From Sphingomonas sp. HDW15A (GTDB lineage: Bacteria; Pseudomonadota; Alphaproteobacteria; Sphingomonadales; Sphingomonadaceae), in contig NZ_CP049870.1 in NCBI RefSeq assembly GCF_011301715.1, positions 2,310,001 through 2,340,126 of the forward strand: a stretch of 30,126 bases of DNA, read 5' to 3'. Every line of letters begins with the position of its first letter. The stretch's first letter is position 1. The notes beneath the pieces were generated by a model. The model did no database searches. It was given only the letters and a program-made list of their open reading frames with translations, and was not told the origin of the DNA. Made by a program: the position numbers and the translations under genes. Positions 19,867 through 29,570 of this stretch are shown here, piece after piece.

Positions 19867-21081
19867 ATGTGGGACCGCCTGCTGACCGACTGTCATGTTG
19901 CAACGATGACCGCGATTCCGGGCAATCCGCTCGGAATCATGCGCAATGCGGCCATTGGCATCGACGGCGGCCGGATCGTCCGCGTCGGAAGCCGAACCGA
20001 GCTCGCCGGCTTCCGCGCCCGGGAAGTCACGGCGCTTGGTGGGGCCTGGGTCACACCCGGGCTGGTCGACTGCCACACACATCTCGTGTTCGCGGGCACC
20101 CGGGCGAACGAGCATGCCATGCGCCGTGCCGGCGCGACTTACGAACAGATCGCCGAGGCCGGAGGCGGGATCGTCTCGACGGTTTCCGCAACTCGGGCCG
20201 TCAATATGGAGGAACTCATCGCGCAATCGCAGCGCCGCCTCCACGCGTTGATGGCGGGCGGCGTGACGACGGTGGAAATCAAGTCGGGCTATGGTCTCGA
20301 CACCGCGACCGAGCTCAAGATGCTTGAGGCGGCCAAGGCGCTAGGCGTCGAAGAGCCTGTCCGGATCGTCCCGACACTGCTTGCCGCTCACGCTTTGCCT
20401 GCGGATGCCCGCGAAGGACCAGCGCGCGATGCGTTCGTCCGGATGATCTGCGAGGAGATGATACCCGCCGCCGCCAAGTCGAAGCTCGCGACCAGCGTCG
20501 ACGCCTTTTGCGAGACTATCGCCTTCACCCGCGAGGAGGTGGAACGCGTGTTCACCGCCGCCCGTGCGAATGGCCTTCCGGTTCGTCTCCACGCCGAACA
20601 ATTGTCAAATCAGAATGGCGCAGCCTTGGCTGCCAGTTACAAGGCCTTGTCGGCCGACCACCTTGAGCATCTCGACGCCATCGGTGCGCGCGCGATGGCT
20701 GCGACCGGAACGATTGCGGTCCTGCTCCCAGGCGCCTTCTACTCTCTAAACGAAAAGAAGAAGCCCCCGATCGACCTTTTGCGCAAGGAAGGCGTTCCGA
20801 TCGCCATTGCTACCGACTGTAATCCCGGAACGTCTCCGTTGCTCAATCCCCAGCTGGCGATGAACATGGCCTGCGCGCTGTTCGGACTGACCTCGGAAGA
20901 AGCTTTGGCGGGAATGACGGTCAACGCTGCACGTGCGTTAGGGCTAGCCCACGAGGTCGGCTCGCTTGGGCCCGGCAAAGCGGCGGACCTTGCTGTCTGG
21001 GGTATCGAGGAGCTGGCTGAACTCGGCTACTGGGTCGGACTCTCGCCGGAGCGCAGGATCTTCGGTGGCCGCGATGGCTAG
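19867..21081 (+). CDS. hutI: Imidazolonepropionase HutI
   Basis: A protein of 404 residues, the usual length for this amidohydrolase. It opens the ring of 4-imidazolone-5-propionate to give N-formimidoylglutamate, the third step of histidine degradation, in the cytoplasm. Family motifs are all present: VDCHTHLVFAG with metal ligands His70 and His72, EIKSGYGLD, LHAEQLSN with His242, SADHLEHL and ATDCNPGTS with the catalytic/metal Asp317. The ATG at 19867 gives the expected MWDRLLTDCH start. Its 3' end overlaps the start of the Pr6Pr-type gene by eight bases, so the two are probably cotranscribed and translationally coupled, with hutU next. Confidence 0.95.
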   Translation: MWDRLLTDCHVATMTAIPGNPLGIMRNAAIGIDGGRIVRVGSRTELAGFRAREVTALGGAWVTPGLVDCHTHLVFAGTRANEHAMRRAGATYEQIAEAGGGIVSTVSATRAVNMEELIAQSQRRLHALMAGGVTTVEIKSGYGLDTATELKMLEAAKALGVEEPVRIVPTLLAAHALPADAREGPARDAFVRMICEEMIPAAAKSKLATSVDAFCETIAFTREEVERVFTAARANGLPVRLHAEQLSNQNGAALAASYKALSADHLEHLDAIGARAMAATGTIAVLLPGAFYSLNEKKKPPIDLLRKEGVPIAIATDCNPGTSPLLNPQLAMNMACALFGLTSEEALAGMTVNAARALGLAHEVGSLGPGKAADLAVWGIEELAELGYWVGLSPERRIFGGRDG

Positions 21082-21676
21082 GCTCGCGGCCGCCCTGATT
21101 GCGCTGTCGGCATGGGCCGGGCTGTCTGTGCAATTCCAGTCCACGGTCGCCAGCGGCTATTCGGTCGGCGAGACGCTGTGGATTCTCCTTCGCTTCTTCA
21201 CCGTGCTCACCAATATCGGCGTCGCCGTCACTATGAGCCTGCTGGCGTTGGGAAAGCGCGTGTCGCCTTCCTGGCTTGGCGGCCTGACACTCGCGATCCT
21301 CCTGGTCGGGGTCGTGTACATGACGTTATTGCGCGGGCTGCTCGAACTCAGCGGCGGGGCGCTCCTTGCCGATACCCTGCTTCACAAGGCGACTCCCGTG
21401 CTCGTGACCTTCTGGTGGCTCGCGTTCGCGGACAAGGGCAGCCTGAAGTGGCGTGATCCCCTGTTTTGGGCGATCTACCCGCTCATCTACCTTCCCTATG
21501 CCCTGACGCGCGGCGCAGCGGAGGGTATCTACGCTTATCCTTTCATCAACCTTGCCGATCTCGGATGGAGCGGGGTTCTCGCGAGCTGCGGCATGATCAC
21601 GCTCGCGTTTCTGATTGCAGGGTTCGGCCTTGTCGCGCTCGACCGCAAGCTTGGCGTTGCACCCGCGGCGGACTAG
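21074..21676 (+). CDS. Pr6Pr-family integral membrane protein
   Basis: A protein of 200 residues with about six hydrophobic segments, beginning [20 protein letters not shown] and including [21 protein letters not shown] and [16 protein letters not shown], which resemble the Pr6Pr membrane family (conserved FTxxTN motif and a late YP-x-LP-Y motif). No function is established that I know of. The ATG lies inside the last codons of hutI and the stop TAG is part of the AGGAG ribosome binding site of hutU. So it is embedded in the hut transcript rather than merely near it. A role in moving a histidine-pathway compound across the membrane is possible but speculative; no transporter signature is visible. 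Confidence 0.8.
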   Translation: MARLAAALIALSAWAGLSVQFQSTVASGYSVGETLWILLRFFTVLTNIGVAVTMSLLALGKRVSPSWLGGLTLAILLVGVVYMTLLRGLLELSGGALLADTLLHKATPVLVTFWWLAFADKGSLKWRDPLFWAIYPLIYLPYALTRGAAEGIYAYPFINLADLGWSGVLASCGMITLAFLIAGFGLVALDRKLGVAPAAD

Positions 21677-21687
21677 GAGCGCGGACC

Positions 21688-23349
21688 ATGACCGACACAC
21701 GACGCGACAACAGCCGGCGAATCAAGGCGCGTACCGGTTCCGACATCAAGGCGAAGTACTGGACGACCGAAGCCGCCGTGCGGATGCTGATGAACAATCT
21801 CGATGACGAGGTCGCCGAGGATCCGCAGAGCCTTGTCGTTTATGGCGGAATTGGCCGGGCCGCTCGCAACTGGGCCTGCTACGACAAGATCGTCGAAACC
21901 CTGGAGCGGCTGGAGGAAGACCAGACCCTGCTGGTCCAGTCGGGCAAGCCGGTCGGCGTCTTCCCGACCCACAAGGATGCGCCGCGCGTGCTCCTCGCCA
22001 ACTCCAATCTCGTGCCCAAGTGGGCGACGTGGGAGAAGTTCAACGAGCTCGATCGCGCCGGACTCATGATGTACGGCCAGATGACCGCGGGGTCGTGGAT
22101 CTACATCGGCAGCCAAGGCATCGTCCAAGGCACTTTTGAGACTTTTGCGGAGATGGGCCGCCAGCATTATGGCGGCGATCTCTCCGGCAAATGGATCCTA
22201 ACCGCTGGCCTCGGCGGAATGGGCGGTGCGCAGCCGCTCGCCGCGGTCATGGCGGGGGCGTGTTGCATCGCCGTCGAGGTACAGGAATCGTCAATCAGCA
22301 AGCGGCTGGAAACGCACTACCTCGATCACCGCGCCACCACCATCGACGAGGCGCTGGAGATTATCCGCGCCGCGACCGAACCGGTCAGTGTCGGCTTGCT
22401 CGGCAATGCCGCCGAAGTGCTCCCCGAAATGGTCGCGCGAGGTATCCGCCCCGACGCCGTGACCGACCAGACTTCGGCGCACGATCCGGCCAACGGCTAC
22501 TGCCCGGCCGGCTGGAGCGTGGCGAAATGGATGGAAATGCGCGAGCGCGATCCGTCCGCCGTCGCGTCCGCAGCGCGCCAATCGATGGCGGTCCATGTCC
22601 AGGCGATGCTCGATTTCCAGAAGATGGGAGTGCCGACTTTCGATTACGGCAACAACATCCGCCAGGAAGCCTTCAACGAGGGGGTGACGAGTGCATTCGA
22701 TTTTCCCGGCTTCGTGCCCGCCTATGTCCGTCCCTTATTCTGCCGCGGCATCGGCCCGTTCCGATGGGTGGCCTTGTCGGGAGATCCCCAGGACATCGCC
22801 AAGACGGACGCCAAGGTTAAGGAGCTGATCCCCCACGATCCGCAGCTTCACCGCTGGCTCGACATGGCCAAGGAGCGGATCGCCTTCCAGGGACTTCCGG
22901 CTCGCATCTGCTGGGTCGGCTTGGGCCTGCGCCACAAGCTCGGCCTCGCGTTCAACGAGATGGTGCGGAACGGCGAAGTGTCGGCCCCTATCGTCATCGG
23001 TCGCGATCATCTCGATAGCGGCAGCGTCGCGAGCCCCAACCGGGAAACGGAAGCGATGAAGGACGGCAGCGACGCGGTCAGCGACTGGCCGTTGCTCAAC
23101 GCCTTGCTCAATTCCGCCAGCGGCGCGACCTGGGTGTCGCTGCACCACGGCGGCGGGGTCGGAATGGGCTACTCTCAGCACAGCGGCATGGTGATCGTCG
23201 CCGACGGGACGGACGATGCGGCGCGGCGACTGCAACGAGTTCTCTGGAACGATCCAGGCACTGGTGTCATGCGCCATGCGGACGCCGGCTACGACATCGC
23301 CATCGATTGCGCGAAGGAGCAGGGTCTCGACCTGCCGATGATTGGCTAG
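21688..23349 (+). CDS. hutU: Urocanate hydratase HutU
   Basis: A protein of 553 residues, the normal length. It converts urocanate to imidazolonepropionate using a tightly bound NAD+, in the cytoplasm. The NAD-binding region is [16 protein letters not shown]; the substrate region includes [17 protein letters not shown] with the conserved Cys, and [16 protein letters not shown] near the C-terminus. The ATG at 21688 is preceded by AGGAG at 21675-21679, which overlaps the stop of the upstream membrane-protein gene. Longer in-frame starts lie inside that gene and are unlikely. A large hairpin follows the stop. Confidence 0.96.
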   Translation: MTDTRRDNSRRIKARTGSDIKAKYWTTEAAVRMLMNNLDDEVAEDPQSLVVYGGIGRAARNWACYDKIVETLERLEEDQTLLVQSGKPVGVFPTHKDAPRVLLANSNLVPKWATWEKFNELDRAGLMMYGQMTAGSWIYIGSQGIVQGTFETFAEMGRQHYGGDLSGKWILTAGLGGMGGAQPLAAVMAGACCIAVEVQESSISKRLETHYLDHRATTIDEALEIIRAATEPVSVGLLGNAAEVLPEMVARGIRPDAVTDQTSAHDPANGYCPAGWSVAKWMEMRERDPSAVASAARQSMAVHVQAMLDFQKMGVPTFDYGNNIRQEAFNEGVTSAFDFPGFVPAYVRPLFCRGIGPFRWVALSGDPQDIAKTDAKVKELIPHDPQLHRWLDMAKERIAFQGLPARICWVGLGLRHKLGLAFNEMVRNGEVSAPIVIGRDHLDSGSVASPNRETEAMKDGSDAVSDWPLLNALLNSASGATWVSLHHGGGVGMGYSQHSGMVIVADGTDDAARRLQRVLWNDPGTGVMRHADAGYDIAIDCAKEQGLDLPMIG

Positions 23350-23361
23350 CCCTCGATTGCA

Positions 23362-23397
23362 GGACCGCGCCGCGGGATTGCTCCCGAGACGCGGTCC
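23362..23397. terminator. Long hairpin between convergent hutU and flp
   Basis: GGACCGCG (23362-23369) and CGCGGTCC (23390-23397) pair perfectly, and the inner bases continue to pair around a TTGC loop: 14 of 16 positions match. It sits between the hutU stop and the flp stop on the other strand, so it could end both transcripts. There is no long T-run; plus-strand bases after it include CCCTTTATTT. Confidence 0.6.
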
Positions 23398-23408
23398 GCC
23401 CCCGCCCT

Positions 23409-23591
23409 TTATTTCTTGTAATTGATGCCCTCGCCGAGCTTCGTGTCGACCTGCTCGTACTTGTGCTGAACGGCATGTCCCAGGTTGCCGAACGCCGTGA
23501 CCGCGGCAACGGAAAGGAGGGAAGCAATCAACGCAAATTCGAATGCGCCGACGCCGCGATTGTCGCGAATGAGATTCAAGATGCGGCTCAT
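23409..23591 (-). CDS. flp: Flp-family type IVb pilin, stand-alone
   Basis: A protein of 60 residues with the Flp prepilin layout: a short basic leader (MSRILNLIRDNRG), a cleavage Gly, Glu at +5 of the mature chain (VGAFEF) and one long hydrophobic helix (ALIASLLSVAAVTAFGNLG). After processing by a prepilin peptidase it would be assembled by a Tad secretion system into thin pili. Position +6 is Phe rather than the common Tyr. AAAGGA lies upstream of the ATG at 23591; the frame extends to 23648 but without a better start. No tad, cpa or rcp genes lie in this window, so its assembly machinery must be elsewhere. Confidence 0.85.
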   Translation of the reverse strand: MSRILNLIRDNRGVGAFEFALIASLLSVAAVTAFGNLGHAVQHKYEQVDTKLGEGINYKK

Positions 23592-23741
23592 TGCCGGTCC
23601 TTTACCGTCCACCCACAAAGGATGCCTTCGGCCTGGCGCCGCCGCCACCGCGCACTTCGCCTTGTCCGCATCCGGGACAGTTAATGAGGAAGTGCCAAAT
23701 GCTGGCTATCGAGCCCAACATCTGCCACATGCCATGCCACC

Positions 23742-24263
23742 ATGCGTAAGTGGTTCAAGCGGGTTTCTCCCGATCGGGACACATTGCTGGCCGTTCGCTG
23801 GATGCGGCCAATCGCGCATCGCCTCGCCGATCCGACCATCTGGCATTTCAACAGGCACAGCGTCGCTCGCGGCGTTGCGCTCGGCTTGTTCGTGTCGTTC
23901 CTGCTCCCGGTCGGCCAGATCATTCTAGCGGCGATGTTCGCCACCGTCGCTCGCGGCAATTTGCTGGTCGCTGCCGCCGCGACCCTCTTGAGCAATCCCA
24001 TCACGTTTCCGGCGATTTATTACGCTGCGTACCAGACCGGCGTTTTCCTGCTTGGCGGCACGCCGCTAGCCGTCCCGGCCGTGCCGGAATCGGCCTCCAT
24101 GATGGCGATGATTTCGGGTGCGTCCGTTCCGACCCTGCTCGGTCTGCTGCTGTTCGCGATTGTTTCGGCGGCGCTCGGTTATGCCCTGGTGCAGTTGAGC
24201 TGGCGCCTGTTCCTCGTCCGTCAGTGGCGCCGCCGTCATCATGGTACCGCCGCGCACGCCTGA
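23742..24263 (+). CDS. DUF2062 membrane protein
   Basis: A protein of 173 residues with the DUF2062 pattern: an amphipathic start, PTIWHFNRHSVARGVALGLFVSFLLPVGQ, then LLSNPITFPAIYYAAYQTG, then a last membrane segment (LLGLLLFAIVSAALGYALV) and a basic tail. The function of the domain is not established. The ATG at 23742 suits the family's start. It lies between the divergent flp gene and hutH; 52 bases separate it from hutH, so the two may share a transcript, but nothing in the protein points to histidine metabolism. Confidence 0.8.
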   Translation: MRKWFKRVSPDRDTLLAVRWMRPIAHRLADPTIWHFNRHSVARGVALGLFVSFLLPVGQIILAAMFATVARGNLLVAAAATLLSNPITFPAIYYAAYQTGVFLLGGTPLAVPAVPESASMMAMISGASVPTLLGLLLFAIVSAALGYALVQLSWRLFLVRQWRRRHHGTAAHA

Positions 24264-24315
24264 ACATGGTCGTGCCTCTGGCGAGGCTCAGGTAAATCTC
24301 CTAGACGGCGCGGCA

Positions 24316-25815
24316 ATGACCTTGACCCTCGACCCGACCGCCATCGACCTCGCAACGCTTCGCCAAATCTGGTCAGGCGCGGATTGCCGCTTGGACGAGG
24401 CCAGCATGGAGCGCGTGAGGGTTTCCGCCGCCGCGGTAGAGCGGATCGTCGCCAGCGGCGAGACGGTTTACGGGATCAACACCGGGTTTGGGCTGCTCGC
24501 CAACCAGGCCATCCCGCCGCAGCGCCTTGCCGAGCTTCAGCGCAATCTTATCCTGTCGCACAGCTGCGGCCTCGGCGATCCGCTTCCGCGCCACGTCGTG
24601 CGGCTGATGATGGTCCTCAAGCTGCTCGGTCTCGGCCGCGGCTATTCGGGTGTTAGGCCGGTCGTCATTGGTGCGCTTCAGGCCCTGATCGATCGCGATG
24701 CCATGCCAGTCATTCCAAGCCAGGGCAGCGTCGGCGCATCGGGCGACCTTGCGCCGCTCGCCCACCTCATCGCGGCGCTGCTCGGCGAGGGGCGGATCGA
24801 TGTCGGGGGCGACATTATTCCCGCCGCTGAGGCCTTGACCGAGATCGGGCTGGAACCGATTGAACTCGGGCCGAAGGAGGGTCTGGCGCTCATCAACGGC
24901 ACGCAAACCTCGACCGCAATCGCTCTCGACGCCTTGTTCTTGGGAGAGCGGGTATTCTGGTCGGCGGTTCAGGCAGGGGCGCTTTCGGTCGATGCTCTGA
25001 AAGGCTCGATCAAGCCGTTCGACCCGCGCATCTCGGAGGTTCGCGGCCAGCCTGGCCAGGTCCGCGTCGCTGCCACGATCCGTGAGCTTCTCCAGGGCTC
25101 CCCGATCGTTGAGTCGCACCATCGTTGCGGACGCGTGCAGGACCCTTACAGCTTCCGCTGCCAGCCGCAGGTGATGGGCGCGGCGCTTGATCTTCTAACC
25201 AACGCCGGGCGAACGCTGGAGATCGAAGCCGGCGCCGTCACCGACAACCCGATCGTCTTCGCAGACGAAGATTCGGCGATCAGCGGCGGCAATTTCCATG
25301 CCCAGCCTGTGGCCTTCGCCGCCGACATGATTGCCATGGCGCTGTGCGAGGTTGGTTCCTTGTCGGAACGCCGCACCAGCGTCCTCGTCGACCCCAAGAT
25401 GAGCGGGCTTCCCGCCTTTCTGACGGACGACGGCGGGGTCAATTCCGGCTTGATGATCCCGCAGGTGACCGCCGCTGCGCTGACCAGCGAGAACAAGAGC
25501 CTGGCCTTTCCGGCATCGGTCGATTCAATCCCGACGAGCGCGGGCCAGGAAGATCATGTGTCGATGGCCCCGATCGCCGCCCGCAAGGCCGTCGCAATTG
25601 CCCGGAACACCGCCGGGATCGTTGCGATCGAGCTGATCGCCGCGGCCCAGGGCGTCGACTATCATGCTCCGCTCAAGACCTCAGACAGGTTGCAGGCGCT
25701 TCACACCAGGGTGCGCGCAATTTCGCCGCATCTTGAAGCGGACCGCTATTGGGCGGACGAGATGGCAGCGCTCCAGGCCGCAGTGCTCGCCGGGGAGTTC
25801 GGCCAGCCTGCTTAG
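24316..25815 (+). CDS. hutH: Histidine ammonia-lyase HutH
   Basis: A protein of 499 residues, close to the usual length. It removes ammonia from histidine to give urocanate, the first step of the pathway, in the cytoplasm. The MIO cofactor forms from Ala141-Ser142-Gly143 in SQGSVGASGDLAPLAH. The catalytic Tyr region is VYGINTGFGLLA, and other family motifs are LINGTQ, VQDPYSFRCQPQV, EAGAVTDNP and SAGQEDHVSM. The ATG at 24316 (MTLTLDP) gives the expected start; the frame is open to 24241 but that would overlap the upstream gene. Its stop overlaps by four bases with that of the convergent DUF2147 gene. Confidence 0.96.
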   Translation: MTLTLDPTAIDLATLRQIWSGADCRLDEASMERVRVSAAAVERIVASGETVYGINTGFGLLANQAIPPQRLAELQRNLILSHSCGLGDPLPRHVVRLMMVLKLLGLGRGYSGVRPVVIGALQALIDRDAMPVIPSQGSVGASGDLAPLAHLIAALLGEGRIDVGGDIIPAAEALTEIGLEPIELGPKEGLALINGTQTSTAIALDALFLGERVFWSAVQAGALSVDALKGSIKPFDPRISEVRGQPGQVRVAATIRELLQGSPIVESHHRCGRVQDPYSFRCQPQVMGAALDLLTNAGRTLEIEAGAVTDNPIVFADEDSAISGGNFHAQPVAFAADMIAMALCEVGSLSERRTSVLVDPKMSGLPAFLTDDGGVNSGLMIPQVTAAALTSENKSLAFPASVDSIPTSAGQEDHVSMAPIAARKAVAIARNTAGIVAIELIAAAQGVDYHAPLKTSDRLQALHTRVRAISPHLEADRYWADEMAALQAAVLAGEFGQPA

Positions 25816-26192
25816 GGCGCGCGCGTCCAGACCTGCGATTTGCAGATGAAATTTCCGGCCATGCAGCCGCGCACCGACAGCCGGTCCGGATCAAGCAGCC
25901 GCAATTCTGCGCGCGAGCGGAAATTGATGTCGGGGACAAACAGCCGACCCTTCCATCTGCCATCTCCGGCGGCTGTGAAGCCGGTCATCAATTGGGTACC
26001 AACTAAGTTTGCCGTGCCGCCCTTGGCGGCATCCGCCTTGGCCTTGTCCGATGCCCAGACGACCGTTCCGCACCAGGCCTCGCCGCAACTCGCAATGGCG
26101 ACCGTCACGCTGCCTTGCGGATTAGTCCATTTGCCCTCGGGCGAACCGTCGGCGAACAAGGCGGCAAGCAGGGACAGGACCGGAGTCGGCAT
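25812..26192 (-). CDS. Small secreted DUF2147 protein
   Basis: A protein of 126 residues. The start MPTPVLSLLAALFADGS looks like a short signal peptide, followed by the DUF2147 pattern: GKWTNPQGSVTVAI, CGEAWCGTVVW, GTQLMTGF, WKGRLFVPDINF and a C-terminal VRGCMAGNFICKSQVW. The Cys are placed for disulfides, consistent with a periplasmic lipocalin-like fold. Function is unknown. I chose the ATG at 26190-26192; a TTG at 26219 also fits the frame. It lies 38 bases after dnaE2 on the same strand and could be read through from it, but no link to DNA repair is seen. Confidence 0.75.
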   Translation of the reverse strand: MPTPVLSLLAALFADGSPEGKWTNPQGSVTVAIASCGEAWCGTVVWASDKAKADAAKGGTANLVGTQLMTGFTAAGDGRWKGRLFVPDINFRSRAELRLLDPDRLSVRGCMAGNFICKSQVWTRAP

Positions 26193-26230
26193 GCGCCGAA
26201 CATGGCGCAAGTGCGGCAAATCGCAAAATC

Positions 26231-29200
26231 TCAGTGAAAGTCGCGGCTTTTTGGGATGACTGAAACTTTGCGCGGGTGGGCATGCGTCGGCGGCCTGATG
26301 ATCGCGCCCTGAGCGCCGCCGCCGTCGCCATTCGACAGGGTCGAGGGCATGGCATCCTCGCTCAATTCGCGGAGCAGGGCCGTGCCGTCCTCAAGCCGGC
26401 CGGCGATGACGTGGACGACCGCCTCGTCATGCTGGACGATGCCGTGGACGACCATCAGCCGCGCACCCATGACGATGGCGCGCTGTGTTGCGAAACGATC
26501 CGGCCAGACGACCAGGTTGGCGATTCCCGTCTCGTCCTCAAGCGTGATGAAGCAGACGCCCTTGGCGCTTCCCGGCCGCTGGCGGATAAGCACCAGCCCG
26601 GCCAGGCTGACGCGCCGCCCGTAGCGCATCGACCGTAGCTCGCCGGCGGTGATGAAGCCGCGCTTCGCATAATGCTCGCGCAGAAACGCCATCGGGTGCG
26701 CCTTCAGGCTCAGCCGTGTGGTCTGGTAATCGCTCACCACATGCTCGCTGAGCGGCATTGCCGGCAGGCGCACGATCTCGGTCTCCCAACCTTCGTCGGC
26801 GGCGTGGGCGGCGCGGAACAGCGGCAGGTCGGGCGCGCCTTTCAGGGCCCGCGAATCCCATAAGGCCTGCCGCCGGTCGAGTTTGACCGAACGAAAGGCA
26901 TCGGCCTCGGCCAGGCGCTGGATCGCGGCCACCCCGATGCCCGCACGGCGGCGGACGTCCTCGACCGAGGCGTAAGGCGTGTCGGCTCGTGCCGCGACCA
27001 GCCGGGTCGCATCGTCGAGCCGCAGGCCCTCGACCTGACGAAGGCCTAGACGGAGGACGGGGCCGTTCCTGCCCGGCTCCAGCGTGCAGTCCCAATGCGA
27101 ATGATTGACGTCGACGGCGAGCACCGTGACGCCATGCTCGCGCGCGTCGCGGACGATCTGCGCCGGCGCGTAAAAGCCCATCGGCTGGCTGTTGAGCAGC
27201 GCCGCCGCGAACGCCGCCGGATAGCGCCACTTGATCCAGCTCGACACGTAGACAAGGTGGGCGAAGCTCGCCGCATGGCTCTCCGGGAAGCCATATTCGC
27301 CGAAGCCGCGAATCTGGTGGAAGCAACGCTCGGCGAAGTCGCGGTCATAGCCGCGCTCCACCATCCGCTCGACCATCTTGTCTTGAAGCAGGTCGATCGT
27401 CCCGCGGCTGCGAAAGGTCGCCATCGCTTTCCTCAGCTGGTTGGCCTCGGCCGGTGTGAATTTGGCCGCGTCGAGCGCGATCTTCATCGCCTGCTCCTGG
27501 AAGACCGGCACGCCCAGCGTCCGCGACAGGATCCGTTCCAACTCGTTTGGCGGGCCGTGATCTGGGTCGGGGCAGGGGAAGGTCACGACCTCCTTGCCTT
27601 GCCGTCGCTTCAAATAGGGGTGGACCATGTCGCCCTGGATCGGGCCGGGGCGGACGATCGCCACTTCAATTACCAGGTCGTAGAACTCGCGGGGGCGAAG
27701 CCGTGGCAGCATGTTCATCTGCGCCCGGCTCTCAACCTGGAAGACGCCCAGCGAGTCCCCCTCGCACAGCATGTCATAAACTTCCGGGACTTCGCGCGGG
27801 ACGGTCGCCAGTTCCCACCGCTCGCCATGATGCTCGGCGATCAGGTCGAACGCTTTCCGGCAGCATGTCAGCATGCCCAGCGCCAGCACGTCGATCTTGA
27901 GGATGCCCAGCTCCTCGATGTCGTCCTTGTCCCACTCGATGAAGGTACGGTCGGCCATCGCACCATTGCCGACCGGCACCGTTTCGATGAGGGGCTTTTG
28001 GGTCAGGATGAAGCCGCCGACATGCTGCGACAAATGGCGCGGCATTCCGATCAACTGGCGGGCAAGCGTAATGGTCCGTTTGAGGTGCGGATCGCTGAGG
28101 TCGAGCCCGGCCTCGCCCACCCGTTCCTCGGCGGTGCCTTCCTCCATGCTTCCCCAGTGAGTCGCGGCGATCGCCCCGCACACGTCCTCGCTAAGCCCCA
28201 TCACCTTGCCCACCTCGCGGACCGCGCTTCTCGGCCGGTAATGGATGACTGTCGCGGCGATGCCCGCCCGCTCGCGGCCGTATTTGCCGTAAATGTGCTG
28301 GATCACTTCCTCGCGCCGCTCATGCTCGAAATCGACGTCGATGTCGGGCGGTTCTTTCCGCTCCTCGCTGATGAAGCGCTCGAACAGCAGGTCGTTGACC
28401 GACGGGTCGACCGCAGTAACTCCGAGGCAATAGCAGACCGCGCTGTTCGCCGCCGAGCCGCGCCCCTGGCACAGGATCGGCGGGTCGAGGCTTCGGGCAA
28501 AAGCGACGATGTCGTGGACCGTCAGGAAGTAGCGCGCGAAGTCGAGCTTCTCGATCAAGGCCAGCTCATGGTGAAGCTGCTTTACGACCTTGTCCGGGAT
28601 TCCCTCGGGATAATAGGCCTTCGCTCCCGCCCAGGTGAGATACTCCAGATGCGCTTGCGGGGTTCGCCCTTCCGGCACCGTCTCTTCAGGATATTCGTAG
28701 CGAAGCTCGTCGAGCGAGAAACGTATCGCATCGGCGAATTCCCGCGTCGCATCAATCGCGTGCGGCCAGCGCTCGAACAGCCGCGCCATCTCGTGTGGAG
28801 ATTTCAAATGCCGCTCGGCATTGGGATTGAGCAAATAGCCCGCGGTCGCCAGCGTCACCTTCTCGCGGATGCAGCTCATTACGTCCTGAAGCGGGCGACG
28901 GTCAGGCGCATGATAATGCACGTCGTTGGTCGCCAGGATCATGCAGCCATGGCTCCGCGCCATTCGGTCGAGACGCTCGATGCGGGCGATATCGTCGCCG
29001 CGATAGAGGTAGGACGCGGCGACATGGCGCATGTCCGGCAAGGCGGCGGCTAGTGCAGGCAGCGCCTGCTCGAACGCGTCCAGGTCCTCGCCCGGCATGA
29101 CGATGAAGGCGATGCCCTCGGAGTGGAGCGCGATCTCGCTCAATTTGAGGTCGCATTCGCCTTTTTCGCAGCGCATCTTGCCGAGGCTCAGCATCCGCGA

Positions 29201-29539
29201 CAGCCGGCCATAGCCGTCGCGGTCGATCGGATAGGCGAGCAACTGCGGGGCATCGACGGGCACCAGCCGGCAGCCGATCAGCGGACGGATGCCCGCGCTT
29301 TTGGCCGCGCTGTGCATCCTGACCACCCCGGCCAGGGTGTCGCGATCGGCGATGCCGATTGAATCCATTCCCAAGGCGTACGCAGTCAGCGCTAGCTCGA
29401 TCGCGTCCGATGCTCCGCGCAGGAAGGAAAAAGGCGAGGCGATGCCAAGCTCTACGAACGGCGCGGGCGGGATTGGCGCCAGCGTCTCGCCGTCGCCGAG
29501 CATCAGTTTCTTGCGCGCGAAGCCGGTATATTCGGGCAT
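26231..29539 (-). CDS. dnaE2: Error-prone DNA polymerase DnaE2 (ImuC)
   Basis: A C-family DNA polymerase of 1,102 residues, shorter than replicative DnaE as expected for DnaE2. It extends DNA past lesions together with ImuB in the SOS response. An N-terminal PHP domain (FVELGIASPFSFLRGAS, IADRDTLAGVVR) is followed by the palm with catalytic Asp401 and Asp403 in PPDIDVDFEHERR and the third Asp in LGILKIDVLALGM. Finger motifs include GVFQVESRAQMNMLPRLRP and VAIVRPGPIQGDM. The C-terminal OB region ends in the SRDFH tail common to DnaE2. It starts 31 bases after the imuB stop, so the two form an operon. Its promoter and any LexA box would lie beyond the right edge. Confidence 0.95.
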   Translation of the reverse strand: MPEYTGFARKKLMLGDGETLAPIPPAPFVELGIASPFSFLRGASDAIELALTAYALGMDSIGIADRDTLAGVVRMHSAAKSAGIRPLIGCRLVPVDAPQLLAYPIDRDGYGRLSRMLSLGKMRCEKGECDLKLSEIALHSEGIAFIVMPGEDLDAFEQALPALAAALPDMRHVAASYLYRGDDIARIERLDRMARSHGCMILATNDVHYHAPDRRPLQDVMSCIREKVTLATAGYLLNPNAERHLKSPHEMARLFERWPHAIDATREFADAIRFSLDELRYEYPEETVPEGRTPQAHLEYLTWAGAKAYYPEGIPDKVVKQLHHELALIEKLDFARYFLTVHDIVAFARSLDPPILCQGRGSAANSAVCYCLGVTAVDPSVNDLLFERFISEERKEPPDIDVDFEHERREEVIQHIYGKYGRERAGIAATVIHYRPRSAVREVGKVMGLSEDVCGAIAATHWGSMEEGTAEERVGEAGLDLSDPHLKRTITLARQLIGMPRHLSQHVGGFILTQKPLIETVPVGNGAMADRTFIEWDKDDIEELGILKIDVLALGMLTCCRKAFDLIAEHHGERWELATVPREVPEVYDMLCEGDSLGVFQVESRAQMNMLPRLRPREFYDLVIEVAIVRPGPIQGDMVHPYLKRRQGKEVVTFPCPDPDHGPPNELERILSRTLGVPVFQEQAMKIALDAAKFTPAEANQLRKAMATFRSRGTIDLLQDKMVERMVERGYDRDFAERCFHQIRGFGEYGFPESHAASFAHLVYVSSWIKWRYPAAFAAALLNSQPMGFYAPAQIVRDAREHGVTVLAVDVNHSHWDCTLEPGRNGPVLRLGLRQVEGLRLDDATRLVAARADTPYASVEDVRRRAGIGVAAIQRLAEADAFRSVKLDRRQALWDSRALKGAPDLPLFRAAHAADEGWETEIVRLPAMPLSEHVVSDYQTTRLSLKAHPMAFLREHYAKRGFITAGELRSMRYGRRVSLAGLVLIRQRPGSAKGVCFITLEDETGIANLVVWPDRFATQRAIVMGARLMVVHGIVQHDEAVVHVIAGRLEDGTALLRELSEDAMPSTLSNGDGGGAQGAIIRPPTHAHPRKVSVIPKSRDFH

Positions 29540-29570
29540 CGGCCAAAGGCCTTAATGGGGGTTCGGATGG

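Noticed and set aside
26192..26209. TGCGCC-N6-GGCGCA hairpin between dnaE2 and the DUF2147 gene, considered as a terminator
   Set aside because: The stem is only six base pairs, no T-run follows, and it overlaps the DUF2147 start codon.
27095..29053. 652-codon open frame on the plus strand opposite dnaE2
   Set aside because: It is the exact antisense of a well-conserved dnaE2 frame, its product is Arg/His/Asp-rich with no recognisable domain, and such frames are common opposite GC-rich genes.
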